Assembly: GCA_947446865.1 (NCBI GenBank)
Contig: CANFHX010000014.1
Coordinates: forward strand, 1 to 64,000
From: Flavobacteriaceae bacterium
GTDB taxonomy: Bacteria > Bacteroidota > Bacteroidia > Flavobacteriales > Flavobacteriaceae
Direction of reading: 5' to 3'
DNA length: 64,000 nt
Within the stretch, counting starts at the first letter, position 1; each line of letters begins with the position of its first letter. Position numbers and translations under genes: made by a program. Below the pieces are notes generated by a model. The model was not told where the DNA came from. It saw only the letters and a list, made by a program, of their open reading frames with translations, and made no database searches. This document shows, piece by piece, positions 1-9,941 of the stretch.

Positions 1-63
1 CACCAATCATTAAAATCGTTTATTAGAGATAAGAAAATAGATGAATTATTAAACACATTATGA
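1..63 (+). CDS. C-terminal end of a truncated gene
   Basis: An open frame runs in from the left edge and ends at the TGA at 61-63, giving only the last 20 residues (HQSLKSFIRDKKIDELLNTL). This is too short to identify. A basic, helical tail of this kind would fit the end of a tyrosine recombinase, which would suit the mobile-element genes next to it, but that is a guess. It converges with the minus-strand Rep-like gene, whose stop lies 10 bases away. Confidence 0.35.
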   Translation, partial: HQSLKSFIRDKKIDELLNTL

Positions 64-73
64 TTAAACTATA

Positions 74-565
74 TTAAATACATATCTTATAGTTATAATT
101 GTCAATTGTGAATAATTCCTTTTGTTTGATTAAGTAATTTACATAATTACTTTTATCATTTCTTTTTGTTATGTCTTCTATATAAATATCTTTCTTTCCT
201 TTAATTTTAAAAATTGTTATTATGTATTCTTTTATTACTTCAATTGGAAGTGTAGTTTCTAGTATAATATGAGTGTGGGGTTTGCAAGAATTAGGGGTGA
301 AATCTCCCATTGATACTATTGTTGGATACTCAATGACATATAAATAATTTAATACTTCAAATGATTGTTTATAATCTTTATGGATTTTATTGAATAATCT
401 ATTGGTTAAATTAAATCTCAACTCTTTTGCGGTTCTACAATCTGTATTGTTTAATGTTATGGAAAGAATAGGGTTGTTTAGAGTGATTATTTTGCGAAAA
501 CTACACCTTATGTCCTGCTCTATCATTTGAGTTGTTTTAGGAGAGTTATTTTTCTTTAATATCAT
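74..565 (-). CDS. HUH-type Rep-like protein
   Basis: This 163-aa protein has the order of motifs seen in rolling-circle Rep and related HUH endonucleases. A beta strand (LSITLN) lies near residue 35, a metal-binding HTHIIL motif after CKP near residue 97, and a candidate catalytic tyrosine in YVNYLIKQ near residue 141. Such enzymes nick single-stranded DNA at a replication or transfer origin. At 163 aa it is short and could be a minimal Rep, a relaxase fragment or a phage protein. Three small overlapping frames lie upstream on the same strand, and a truncated frame lies downstream. Together they suggest a small plasmid- or phage-like element integrated beside guaA. The HUH assignment rests on motif reading only. 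Confidence 0.5.
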   Translation of the reverse strand: MILKKNNSPKTTQMIEQDIRCSFRKIITLNNPILSITLNNTDCRTAKELRFNLTNRLFNKIHKDYKQSFEVLNYLYVIEYPTIVSMGDFTPNSCKPHTHIILETTLPIEVIKEYIITIFKIKGKKDIYIEDITKRNDKSNYVNYLIKQKELFTIDNYNYKICI

Positions 566-706
566 AATTCATTTTCTATTATATATAATTCAACTAATAC
601 AGATTATATCCTGTCTTTGTAAAAATTATTATTTCTCAATTTTATTCAGGAGTTTGAGAACTCTTTTTGTCTTCCATTTTATTCCAGAGATTGGGAACTC
701 ATTAGT
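566..706. other. Short AT-rich gap in the mobile-element region
   Basis: No gene is visible between the Rep-like gene and the small coiled-coil frame. The short near-repeat ATTCAGGAGTTTGAGAACTC / ATTCCAGAGATTGGGAACTC (about 645-700) is the only structure noticed. It could be a Rep recognition site, but nothing else supports that. Confidence 0.3.
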
Positions 707-859
707 TTATTTTAGTTTTTCAATTTTTACTTTTAATTCCTCAATCTTAATTTTCAAATTTATCCGTTCTCGTTTCTTAAAATCTTTTTCAAGATTTAAT
801 TTTTCTTTATTCTTTTTAATCGTTTCCTCGTGTTTTTTAATCTTGTTCCAATCTATCAT
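707..859 (-). CDS. Small Lys/Glu-rich coiled-coil protein
   Basis: This 50-aa frame runs from the ATG at 859 to the TAA at 707. It starts MIDWNKIKKHEETIKKNKEK and is almost entirely Lys, Glu, Ile and Leu, as in a charged helix or short coiled coil. Its start overlaps the end of the preceding minus-strand frame by 23 bases, a typical arrangement for translationally coupled genes. It is the third of three overlapping small frames reading toward the Rep-like gene. Function is unknown. The overlap and the uninterrupted frame are the evidence that it is real, and short AT-rich frames can arise by chance. Confidence 0.35.
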   Translation of the reverse strand: MIDWNKIKKHEETIKKNKEKLNLEKDFKKRERINLKIKIEELKVKIEKLK

Positions 860-1067
860 TTCCTTTATGTAATTTTTCTATAAGAACAATCTCCATCAAC
901 TCGAACAAGGTTGTTTCCGGATACAAAAACAGATTTTTATATTTTATAATTTCGGTTTGTTGTTTTTTAAGTTCTCTTTGCACCTTTGACTTTGAAACAT
1001 TTAAAATCCTTTTAATAGTTTCAACATCATAAAGGTTTTTATTTTCTTTTGTAAAGTGAATTATCAT
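837..1067 (-). CDS. Small putative helix-turn-helix protein
   Basis: This is a 76-aa basic protein. Residues 14-36 (DVETIKRILNVSKSKVQREL) read as a helix-turn-helix of the kind that tests a target site through a recognition helix. It overlaps the upstream 91-aa frame by 29 bases and the downstream 50-aa frame by 23 bases, so the three are probably translated from one message. In small plasmids and phages such proteins often control copy number or excision. That role is inferred from position only. No family name could be assigned. Confidence 0.45.
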   Translation of the reverse strand: MIIHFTKENKNLYDVETIKRILNVSKSKVQRELKKQQTEIIKYKNLFLYPETTLFELMEIVLIEKLHKGNDRLEQD

Positions 1068-1314
1068 TTTTAAGTGTTTTATATTTATTAGTTAGTTTGT
1101 TGTATTCCTCAATCAATTCATCAAGGTTTAAATCTTCATCCTCTTTTAATTTTCGTTTTGGTTCTATTGGTTCTTCAATGTCGTCGATTTCGTCAATTAG
1201 TTCCTCGTCTGGGAGATTTGTTTCTTCATCATTCAATTCGTCTTGAATTTCTTTGTTGTATTTCTCAAATATAAAGTGTAAGAATTTAGTTTTTATGTGA
1301 GTTTTGCTTTTCAT
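1039..1314 (-). CDS. Small acidic coiled-coil protein
   Basis: This is a 91-aa protein. After a basic start (MKSKTHIKTKFLHFIF) it becomes strongly acidic at residues 20-65, with runs such as DDIEEPIEP and KEDEDLNLDELIEE. It ends in a basic helix containing YNKLTNKYKTLKN. The charge pattern suggests a DNA-mimicking or protein-binding role, but the family is not recognised. It is the first of three overlapping minus-strand frames upstream of the Rep-like gene, and its last 29 bases overlap the start of the putative helix-turn-helix gene. Confidence 0.45.
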   Translation of the reverse strand: MKSKTHIKTKFLHFIFEKYNKEIQDELNDEETNLPDEELIDEIDDIEEPIEPKRKLKEDEDLNLDELIEEYNKLTNKYKTLKNDNSLYKRK

Positions 1315-1544
1315 TATATAAATATTTTTTTAAAAAGTTGATTCAGTTCAACTCTATAATTTATATATTCATAAATATTTTTCATTTTTGATGAGGTAGG
1401 ATTTTTTATAGTTGAATTAAAAATGTTTTAAACATTGCAGTAATGTATAGTTAAGTATATGCATTACCATAATAATTTCTTTTTTACTTACATTTGCATC
1501 AATTAGAATGATAAATCTAATAAAAAGTTTCCCACTTTTTATCC

Positions 1545-1566
1545 CACTTTTACAAAAGTGTTTTTT
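1545..1566 (+). terminator. Weak hairpin with T-run before guaA
   Basis: CACTTTT-AC-AAAAGTG is a perfect 7-bp inverted repeat followed directly by TTTTTT. The 2-base loop and AT-rich stem make it a poor terminator. CCCACTTTT occurs twice in a row here (1531-1539 and 1543-1551). The gap 1315-1601 otherwise shows only one possible -7 element (TACATTTG, 1489-1496) with no convincing gene behind it. This could be the boundary of the mobile element to the left. Confidence 0.3.
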
Positions 1567-1601
1567 AAAGTTCTAAAAATCAATAAATTACAACACAACT
1601 A

Positions 1602-1609
1602 TACTTTTG
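1602..1609 (+). promoter_or_regulatory. Promoter -7 element of guaA
   Basis: TACTTTTG fits the Bacteroidota -7 consensus TAnnTTTG and lies only 3 bases before the guaA ATG at 1613. A start site about 7 bases downstream would give a message with almost no leader. No clear -33 TTTG is visible. Confidence 0.45.
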
Positions 1610-1612
1610 CAC

Positions 1613-3142
1613 ATGCAACACAACGTACTTATTTTAGATTTCGGCTCGCAATACACACAACTTATTGCCCGACGCGTTCGCGAATTAAATATATTCTGCG
1701 AAATTTTTCCTTACAACAACTATCCAACGGATTTATCGTCTTACAAAGCAGTAATTCTTGGTGGCAGCCCTTACTCGGTACGCTCCGAAGATGCTTTAAA
1801 GATTGATTTAGATCACATTCGCGGCAAATTTCCCTTGCTTGCAGTGTGTTATGGTGCACAATATTTATCGCATTTTTCAGGTGGTGAAGTCGCTGCTTCC
1901 AATACCAGAGAATATGGTAGAGCAAATTTAAACTACATTAAAGAAGACGAAGTTTTCTTTGAAAATGTAAACCTCAATTCGCAAGTATGGATGAGCCATA
2001 GCGATACCATTAAACATTTGCCAACTAATGGCGTGAAACTTGCAAGTACCCATGATGTAGAAAATGCGGCTTACCGAATTGAAGGCGAATTAACTTATGC
2101 TATTCAGTTCCATCCCGAAGTATCACACTCTATTGATGGGAAACAAATTTTAGAAAACTTCTTAGTAAAAATTGCCGAGGTACCTCAAAACTTTACTCCG
2201 AATGCTTTTGTAGACGACTGCGTGAAAGATTTGCAAGAAAAAGTGCAAAACGACAAAGTAGTTCTAGGACTTTCAGGCGGAGTAGATTCAACCGTTGCGG
2301 CAGTTTTATTGCACAAAGCCATTGGTAAAAACTTGTATTGCATCTTCGTTAACAACGGATTGCTTCGCAAGAATGAATTTGAAAACGTATTGCACCAATA
2401 CAAAGATATGGGCTTGAACGTGAAGGGTGTGGATGCTTCCGATCGATTCTTAAGCGAATTAGCTGGAGTAGACGATCCCGAAACCAAACGTAAAATAATA
2501 GGTAGAGTTTTTATAGAAGTTTTTGACGATGAGTCGAAAATTATTGAAGACGTGTCTTGGTTGGCACAAGGAACCATTTATCCCGATGTTATTGAATCGG
2601 TTTCGGTAAAAGGACCTTCTGCAACTATAAAATCACACCACAATGTGGGTGGTTTACCCGATTTTATGAAATTAAAAATTGTAGAACCCCTTCGAATGTT
2701 GTTTAAAGATGAGGTACGAAGAGTAGGAGCAACCTTAGGAATTGATGCCGAATTATTAGGCCGTCATCCCTTTCCAGGACCAGGATTATCCATTCGTATT
2801 TTAGGAGATATTACTCCTGAAAAAGTGCGTATCTTGCAAGAAGTAGATGCTATTTTTATTGACGGATTGAAATCCCATGGATTGTACGACAAAGTATGGC
2901 AAGCTGGAGCAATCCTTCTTCCTGTAAATAGTGTAGGAGTAATGGGCGATGAGCGTACGTATGAAAAAGTAGTAGCCCTACGCGCAGTAGAATCTACCGA
3001 CGGAATGACTGCCGACTGGGTACATTTACCTTACGATTTCTTGATGAAAATCTCCAACGAAATCATCAACAAAGTAAGAGGAGTGAATAGAGTAGTGTAC
3101 GACATTAGTTCTAAACCGCCTGCAACTATTGAGTGGGAATAG
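1613..3142 (+). CDS. guaA: GMP synthase (glutamine-hydrolysing)
   Basis: GuaA converts XMP to GMP with glutamine and ATP in the cytoplasm, the last step of de novo GMP synthesis. The 509-aa protein has a class I glutamine amidotransferase domain (residues 1-190) with nucleophile C79 in VCYGAQ and H167/E169 in FHPE. An ATP-pyrophosphatase domain follows, with the PP-loop SGGVDS at 221-226. The C-terminal dimerisation domain ends with KPPATIEWE, typical of the family. The ATG at 1613 was chosen because [14 protein letters not shown] is the usual start; an upstream TTG at 1607 lies inside the -7 promoter element. It is followed by intergenic repeats, not an operon partner. Confidence 0.97.
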   Translation: MQHNVLILDFGSQYTQLIARRVRELNIFCEIFPYNNYPTDLSSYKAVILGGSPYSVRSEDALKIDLDHIRGKFPLLAVCYGAQYLSHFSGGEVAASNTREYGRANLNYIKEDEVFFENVNLNSQVWMSHSDTIKHLPTNGVKLASTHDVENAAYRIEGELTYAIQFHPEVSHSIDGKQILENFLVKIAEVPQNFTPNAFVDDCVKDLQEKVQNDKVVLGLSGGVDSTVAAVLLHKAIGKNLYCIFVNNGLLRKNEFENVLHQYKDMGLNVKGVDASDRFLSELAGVDDPETKRKIIGRVFIEVFDDESKIIEDVSWLAQGTIYPDVIESVSVKGPSATIKSHHNVGGLPDFMKLKIVEPLRMLFKDEVRRVGATLGIDAELLGRHPFPGPGLSIRILGDITPEKVRILQEVDAIFIDGLKSHGLYDKVWQAGAILLPVNSVGVMGDERTYEKVVALRAVESTDGMTADWVHLPYDFLMKISNEIINKVRGVNRVVYDISSKPPATIEWE

Positions 3143-3148
3143 TTAGTG

Positions 3149-3217
3149 GTCAGTGTTCAGTGTTCAGTGATCAGTGTTCAGTGTTCAGAAATCAGTGTTC
3201 AGAAATCAGTGTTCAGT
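3149..3217. repeat. 7-bp tandem repeat array
   Basis: About nine consecutive 7-mers follow the guaA stop. Most are CAGTGTT, with variants CAGTGAT and CAGAAAT. The array has no spacers and no coding potential. It resembles the simple intergenic arrays scattered in Flavobacterium genomes. Confidence 0.7.
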
Positions 3218-3230
3218 TTTTTAGTTCAGT

Positions 3231-3260
3231 ACTTAATGGAACTTAATATCTTAATGGTTT
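3231..3260. repeat. Dispersed 30-bp repeat, copy 1
   Basis: This AT-rich stretch containing ACTTAATATCTTAATGG recurs almost unchanged at 24947-24975, with about two differences over 29 bases. Both copies are intergenic. Confidence 0.6.
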
Positions 3261-3273
3261 AAAAAAATAAAAC

Positions 3274-5193
3274 ATGTTTAAAAGAATTATTTACATTTTT
3301 GTGTTCTTGATTTCAGCTTCTATTTTCGGGCAGAATTATACCAAGCACACCGTTGCTAAAGGAGAAACTATTCCGTCCATTGCACAGAAATACAAAGTAA
3401 CTCCGTATGATATTTATAAATTAAATCCCGATTCTCAAAATGGAATTCAACCTAACACGGTTTTATTAATTCCGAGTAGTGTTGCTAAAGTAGTTTTGAA
3501 ACCGGTTTCACCAAAAGCAAAAGAGTCTAATGTAAAAACCCACGAAGTAGTAGTTAAAGAGACTCTTTATAGTATTGCCAATAAATATAATGTAGCAGTT
3601 TCTGATCTTCAAGAAGCAAATCCCTTTTTAAAAACAGACGGCTTACAACCGGGACAGATTTTAAAAATCATTAAGTACGAAGAGCCACCTAAAATGGCAA
3701 TGGGTACAAAAATGTATACTTCTTACGATGTAGTTGCCGGAGATACTAAATACAGTGTTGCTAAGAAATTTGGCATTACAGTTGAGGAACTTGAGAAACA
3801 AAATCCAGAGATTAAAGATTCTCTTCCATTAGGATATAAATTAAAAATCAATGCTGCTAAGACTAAGGATACCGCTCCAATTTCCATAGGAGAACAAGAA
3901 AAAGCCCATGCAAAAGCAATTGATTTATTAGAATACACCGTTAAATCTGGGGAGACTTTATACAGTTTGACGCATCTTTTTAATTTATCGGAAGCGGCAT
4001 TAACCTCTTTAAATCCCGATTTAAAAGAAGGTGTTAAAGAAGGAATGGTCTTGAAAGTTCCTGCAAATCTTTCGTTTGCAAAAGAAACCAAAAACGGTTT
4101 GAAAGATTTATCCAAATCGATTTCCAACCAACAGAAAAAACAATTGGTGTTGTTCTTGCCTTTCAATGCTTCTAAAATTCAAAACGATTCGCTTACTTCG
4201 GTTTCCGAACGTTTGAAAAAAGATAAATTCCTAAACATGACCCTCGATTTTTATTCGGGTGCCTTGATGGCAATTGATTCGGCTAAGGTTTTAGGAATGA
4301 ATATCAACGTGAAAATATACGATTCCGAAGAAACTAAAAATACTACAAGCGCTTTATCTATAATTTCTAGCAGTGATTTTGCAAATACCGATGCCGTAAT
4401 CGGACCCTTTTACCAAGTAAATGTAGAAAAAGTAGCAGGGGCATTGGAAAATAAAAATATTCCGGTGATTTCACCTTTGTCTAAAGACGACGGAAAATCC
4501 TATAAGAATTTATACCAATCGATGCCTCAAAACGATGCCATTAAAAATGCAATGTTCGATTATATGCATGCTAAAAATGGTAATATTATAGCGGTAGTAG
4601 ATCCTAAGAAAATGGCGATCAAGCAATACCTTCAAGATTTCCAAAAGGACGTGAAATTTGTAGGGATAAATAGTAAAGGCGGATTTGTAGCCGATAGCAT
4701 CAAGAAATATTTTGTAAAAAACCGAATGAATTATGTCATTCTAGTTTCTGAAAAAACGGGCGTTATTTTTACCGTTACCAACACCATGCAAAGTGCTTTG
4801 AAAGACTACCAAGTGCAATTAGTGATTTTGGAACCTAACGAAACATTAGATTTTGAAGAAATTGCATTATCCCGATTAACCAAATTGAAAATGGCTTATC
4901 CATCGGCATCCAAAGAAAACGAAACAGAGGAAGCCCAACAATTTGCTTCAGCTTACAAAAAGAAAAACAGAATATTCCCAAACCAATACGCCATTCGTGG
5001 TTTTGATTTGACTTTCGATACGATGTTGCGTTTATCACAAGGGCAAACATTTGAAGATAATATAAATGCGAATGCTTCCGAACAAATAGAAAGCAAATTT
5101 GATTATGCCAAAAAACTTTCGGGAGGGTATGCCAATAACGGAATTTACATCTTGTATTACGACGAAGATTTAACCATAAAACAAGCACAATAA
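3274..5193 (+). CDS. LysM-repeat protein with periplasmic-binding-like domain
   Basis: This is a 639-aa exported protein. Residues 1-19 form a signal peptide ending SIFG. Four LysM modules follow, each opening with a YTV.KGET-like phrase (HTVAKGETIPSIA near 25, VVVKETLYSIA near 90, DVVAGDTKYSVA near 150, YTVKSGETLYSL near 220). LysM modules bind peptidoglycan. From about residue 290 the sequence resembles a type 1 periplasmic-binding fold (LVLFLPFNAS, SSDFANTDAVIGPFY). The same architecture is widespread in Flavobacteria as a putative cell-wall-anchored receptor or scaffold of unknown ligand. Its TAA overlaps the OsmC start by one base (TAATG), so the two are coupled. Confidence 0.85.
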   Translation: MFKRIIYIFVFLISASIFGQNYTKHTVAKGETIPSIAQKYKVTPYDIYKLNPDSQNGIQPNTVLLIPSSVAKVVLKPVSPKAKESNVKTHEVVVKETLYSIANKYNVAVSDLQEANPFLKTDGLQPGQILKIIKYEEPPKMAMGTKMYTSYDVVAGDTKYSVAKKFGITVEELEKQNPEIKDSLPLGYKLKINAAKTKDTAPISIGEQEKAHAKAIDLLEYTVKSGETLYSLTHLFNLSEAALTSLNPDLKEGVKEGMVLKVPANLSFAKETKNGLKDLSKSISNQQKKQLVLFLPFNASKIQNDSLTSVSERLKKDKFLNMTLDFYSGALMAIDSAKVLGMNINVKIYDSEETKNTTSALSIISSSDFANTDAVIGPFYQVNVEKVAGALENKNIPVISPLSKDDGKSYKNLYQSMPQNDAIKNAMFDYMHAKNGNIIAVVDPKKMAIKQYLQDFQKDVKFVGINSKGGFVADSIKKYFVKNRMNYVILVSEKTGVIFTVTNTMQSALKDYQVQLVILEPNETLDFEEIALSRLTKLKMAYPSASKENETEEAQQFASAYKKKNRIFPNQYAIRGFDLTFDTMLRLSQGQTFEDNINANASEQIESKFDYAKKLSGGYANNGIYILYYDEDLTIKQAQ

Positions 5194-5597
5194 TGCCAAC
5201 ATCAAAAGTAACTTATCTAGGAGATTTAAGAACGTCTTCCATTCATTTGCAATCGGGTTCTGAAATAATAACCGATGCTCCAACGGATAATAACGGTAAA
5301 GGAGAAGCATTTTCCCCTACCGATACTGTGGCTAATGGTTTGGCCTCTTGCATGTTTACCGTTATGGGAATTAAAGCCAATGATTTAGGAGTAGATTTTT
5401 CAGGTTCCACAGCCGAAGTTACTAAGATAATGGCTGCTGAGCCAAGAAGAATTTCGGAGGTTCATGTAAATTTCAATATGAATCTTGCTGCCGATGAAAA
5501 AACCAAAATGATCCTAGAACGAACTGCGATGACTTGCCCTGTTTTTTATAGTTTGCATCCAGATATCAAGAAGGAGATTAGTTTTGTTTGGAAATAG
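5193..5597 (+). CDS. OsmC family protein
   Basis: This is a 134-aa OsmC/Ohr-fold protein. Family members reduce organic or fatty-acid hydroperoxides through two cysteines. Candidate cysteines are in GLASCMFT (about residue 53) and TCPVFYSL (about residue 114), the expected places for the pair. The phrase FSPTDTVANGLASC is the family core. The ATG overlaps the stop of the LysM gene by one base, which implies co-translation. Cytoplasmic. Whether it acts as a peroxidase here cannot be told from sequence. Confidence 0.85.
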   Translation: MPTSKVTYLGDLRTSSIHLQSGSEIITDAPTDNNGKGEAFSPTDTVANGLASCMFTVMGIKANDLGVDFSGSTAEVTKIMAAEPRRISEVHVNFNMNLAADEKTKMILERTAMTCPVFYSLHPDIKKEISFVWK

Positions 5598-5607
5598 TTT
5601 TAAAAAG

Positions 5608-5787
5608 AAGGCAGATTTTAGAAGGCAGAACGCAAAAGCAGAATTCAGAAAATGAGATTGGATTGAATTATGTGAATACTTGAAAAAAATTAAAGGCTTT
5701 TGTTTTACTCTATTATCTATTTTCTAAAATCTGCTTTCCAAATTCTGCTTTCTAAATTCTAAATTCTGCTTTCTAAATTCTGCCTTC
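5608..5787. repeat. Opposed arrays of short repeats forming a long inverted repeat
   Basis: The left array (5608-5655) carries GAAGGCAGA, GAAGGCAGAA and GCAGAATTCAG. The right array (5721-5787) carries several copies of AAATTCTGCTTTCT and ends TTCTGCCTTCTC. The two arrays are complementary in outline, so the RNA could fold into a long imperfect hairpin between the OsmC and DUF3820 genes. No coding frame is present. Confidence 0.6.
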
Positions 5788-5795
5788 TCTTTAAA

Positions 5796-6026
5796 ATGGA
5801 CGACCAACAAAAATCACTTATCAAACTAGCGCACACTAAGATGCCTTTCGGCAAATACGAGGGCTACTACCTTATTGATTTGCCGGAATATTATGTAGTT
5901 TGGTACAGTAATAAAGGCTTTCCTAAAGGACAACTTGGCGAACAATTACAACTCATTTACGAACTAAAATTAAACGGTTTGGAAGAGTTAATTCGAAACA
6001 TCAAAAAAAAATACCCAAAACAATAA
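5796..6026 (+). CDS. DUF3820 family protein
   Basis: This 76-aa cytoplasmic protein carries the conserved DUF3820 core MPFGKYEGYYLIDLPEYYV followed by WYSNKGFPKGQLGE. The family is widespread and compact, and its biochemical function is unknown to me. Length matches the family. It is preceded by the opposed repeat arrays and followed by the pyrG promoter region, so it appears to be transcribed alone. Confidence 0.85.
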   Translation: MDDQQKSLIKLAHTKMPFGKYEGYYLIDLPEYYVVWYSNKGFPKGQLGEQLQLIYELKLNGLEELIRNIKKKYPKQ

Positions 6027-6118
6027 TTTATATTTTTAGATTTTAGAATTTTATAAACCTCCCAAAATTATTCCCTCTAATTATGCCTTGTCAATTATCA
6101 ATTATCAATTTATAATTG

Positions 6119-6126
6119 TACTTTTG
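6119..6126 (+). promoter_or_regulatory. Promoter -7 element of pyrG
   Basis: TACTTTTG matches TAnnTTTG. It lies 132 bases before the pyrG ATG, so the message would carry a long leader, unusual compared with the short leaders nearby. Confidence 0.45.
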
Positions 6127-7869
<1,743 letters not shown>

Positions 7870-7940
7870 GTTTTCATCGTAATTGAAAGCCAGTAACAAA
7901 ACAGTCCTTTAGGCGACTGATGTATAAATTATAAAGTATA

Positions 7941-9839
7941 ATGGAAGAAAAGAAGTTTGACAAAAATTCAATAATTGGCTTTGGTTTAATTTTCCTCATC
8001 GTGATGTGGATGATGTACAACAGTCAAAAAACATCTCAAAAAGAACAAGCCGAGAAAGCCAAACAAGCGCAAATAGACAAAATCAATAAAGCAAAGGAAG
8101 TTGCTGCTAAAGAAATAACTTCCGTTGCGGTAGATACTACCGTAAACGATACTTTGAAATTGCAAAAACTACAAGGTGCTTTGGGTAGTTTTGCTTATTC
8201 TGCAACTTTACCATCTGCAAAAGAAGGTTTTACAGTTTTAGAAAACGATCTTGTAAAATTAACAATCGCTAATAAAGGTGGTTATGTTTCGGAAGCAATT
8301 CTAAAAAAATACGAAAAGTTTAGTAAAGGTTCTGGGCAATTAGTTGAATTGATTAAAAACAACAATGCTAACTTTAATCTGGCTTTACAAACTAAAGATA
8401 ACCGCGTTTTAAACACGAAAGACTTATTTTTTGAACCAACATTTAAACAAGTTGGTGAAAATAAAGTGTTATCCATGAAGTTGAAAACGGGTCCAACTAC
8501 TTATTTGGAATACAACTATACGTTGAAACCAAATAATTATATGGTAGATTTTGACCTACGTTCACAAGGGTTAAGCACAACATTAAATACTACAAAACCT
8601 ACCGATTTAGAATGGGATTTGAAAACGTACAGAAACGAGAAAAGCGTTACTTATGAAAGTCAAAATGCAGATATTCATTATGAATATGAAGAAGGTAAGA
8701 CTAATAATGTTGGTATAGGGAAAGATGAAGAAGATACACCTAGTAAAACAACTTATATTGCTTATAAACAACATTTCTTCTCATCAATATTGTTGACTGA
8801 TAAGCCATTTGAAACTGCTAAATTACATTCGTTAAATTTAGTTAACGATGCTAAGGTTGACACTGTTTTTACAAAACAATTTAAATCGACTTTGCCTCTT
8901 GCTTATAGAAATGGTGAATTGGATTATAAAATGAATTGGTATTTTGGACCAACCGATTATAAAACTTTAAACTCGTATGAAGATAAAAATCTAGATAAAA
9001 TTATTCCGTTAGGTTGGGGTATTTTTGGATGGATTAATAGATTTATTTTTATTCCATTATTTGGTTTCTTAGGAGGCTTTATGCCATACGGATGGGCAAT
9101 TATCGTATTCACAATATTGATAAAAATTGCCATGTCGCCAATTACTTTTAAATCGTTCCTGTCGCAAGCCAAGATGAAAGTGTTGCGTCCTGAAATTACT
9201 GAATTAGGAGAAAAATACCCAAAAGACGCGGTAAAAAAACAACAAGAAACAATGAAGTTGTACAACAAGGCCGGAGTAAATCCAATGGCTGGGTGTATTC
9301 CTGCTTTAATTCAGATGCCGTTCTTAATGGCTTCGTTTCGATTCTTCCCGTCAGCTTTTGAATTACGTCAAAAAAGTTTCCTTTGGGCAGACGATTTATC
9401 TTCTTTTGACCAAGTCATTAAATTACCATTTAACATTCCGTTGTATGGCGATCATATTAGTTTGTTTCCAATTTTGGCAGCAATCGCAATTTTCTTTTAC
9501 ATGAAAATGACTTCTGGTGATAATCAAATGGCGCAACCACAACAAGAAGGTATGCCAGATATGACTAAGATGATGAAAATGATGATTTACATTTCACCAA
9601 TAATGATGTTGATTTTCTTTAATAGTTACGGTTCTGGATTGAGTTTGTATAACTTTATGTCCAACTTAATTACTATTGGAATCATGTTAGTTATCAAGAA
9701 ATACTTTATCGACAGCGATAAAATTCATGCTAAAATCCAAGAAAACAAAACCAAACCAGTTAAGGAAGGTAAGTTTCAAAAGAAACTTCGTGAAGTAATG
9801 GAACAGGCTGAAGAACAAAAAACAAAAGGAAAAAAATAA
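7941..9839 (+). CDS. yidC: Membrane protein insertase YidC
   Basis: YidC inserts and folds inner-membrane proteins, alone or with SecYEG. The 632-aa protein has an N-terminal membrane anchor (IIGFGLIFLIVMWMMY, about residues 10-26) and a large periplasmic beta domain (about 90-350). The conserved insertase core follows, with hydrophobic helices around WINRFIFIPLFGFLGG, the cytoplasmic hairpin PEITELGEKYPKDAVKKQQE, CIPALIQMPFLMASF and later helices. The basic tail (KFQKKLREVMEQAEEQKTKG) may contact ribosomes. It lies 71 bases after pyrG and ends in a clear terminator. Confidence 0.96.
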   Translation: MEEKKFDKNSIIGFGLIFLIVMWMMYNSQKTSQKEQAEKAKQAQIDKINKAKEVAAKEITSVAVDTTVNDTLKLQKLQGALGSFAYSATLPSAKEGFTVLENDLVKLTIANKGGYVSEAILKKYEKFSKGSGQLVELIKNNNANFNLALQTKDNRVLNTKDLFFEPTFKQVGENKVLSMKLKTGPTTYLEYNYTLKPNNYMVDFDLRSQGLSTTLNTTKPTDLEWDLKTYRNEKSVTYESQNADIHYEYEEGKTNNVGIGKDEEDTPSKTTYIAYKQHFFSSILLTDKPFETAKLHSLNLVNDAKVDTVFTKQFKSTLPLAYRNGELDYKMNWYFGPTDYKTLNSYEDKNLDKIIPLGWGIFGWINRFIFIPLFGFLGGFMPYGWAIIVFTILIKIAMSPITFKSFLSQAKMKVLRPEITELGEKYPKDAVKKQQETMKLYNKAGVNPMAGCIPALIQMPFLMASFRFFPSAFELRQKSFLWADDLSSFDQVIKLPFNIPLYGDHISLFPILAAIAIFFYMKMTSGDNQMAQPQQEGMPDMTKMMKMMIYISPIMMLIFFNSYGSGLSLYNFMSNLITIGIMLVIKKYFIDSDKIHAKIQENKTKPVKEGKFQKKLREVMEQAEEQKTKGKK

Positions 9840-9844
9840 GAAGT

Positions 9845-9871
9845 AAAGCCGTCAGTAATGATGGCTTTTTT
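9845..9871 (+). terminator. Terminator after yidC
   Basis: AAAGCCGTCA-gtaa-TGATGGCTTT forms a stem with one G-T pair, followed by a T-run. It starts 6 bases after the yidC stop. Confidence 0.8.
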
Positions 9872-9941
9872 CTCTTTAAAATAGATTTGTTATACTAAAA
9901 AGGCAAAATTTAAGTTATACTAGTTAGTAAAATTAAAACAC

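Noticed and set aside
1509..1577. 22-codon frame (MINLIKSFPLFIPLL...) behind a TAnnTTTG element upstream of guaA
   Set aside because: Too short and low in complexity, with no homologue recognised; it overlaps the CCCACTTTT repeats and hairpin.
3149..3217. Tandem CAGTGTT array as a possible CRISPR
   Set aside because: Units are 7 bases and contiguous, with no spacers and no cas genes nearby.
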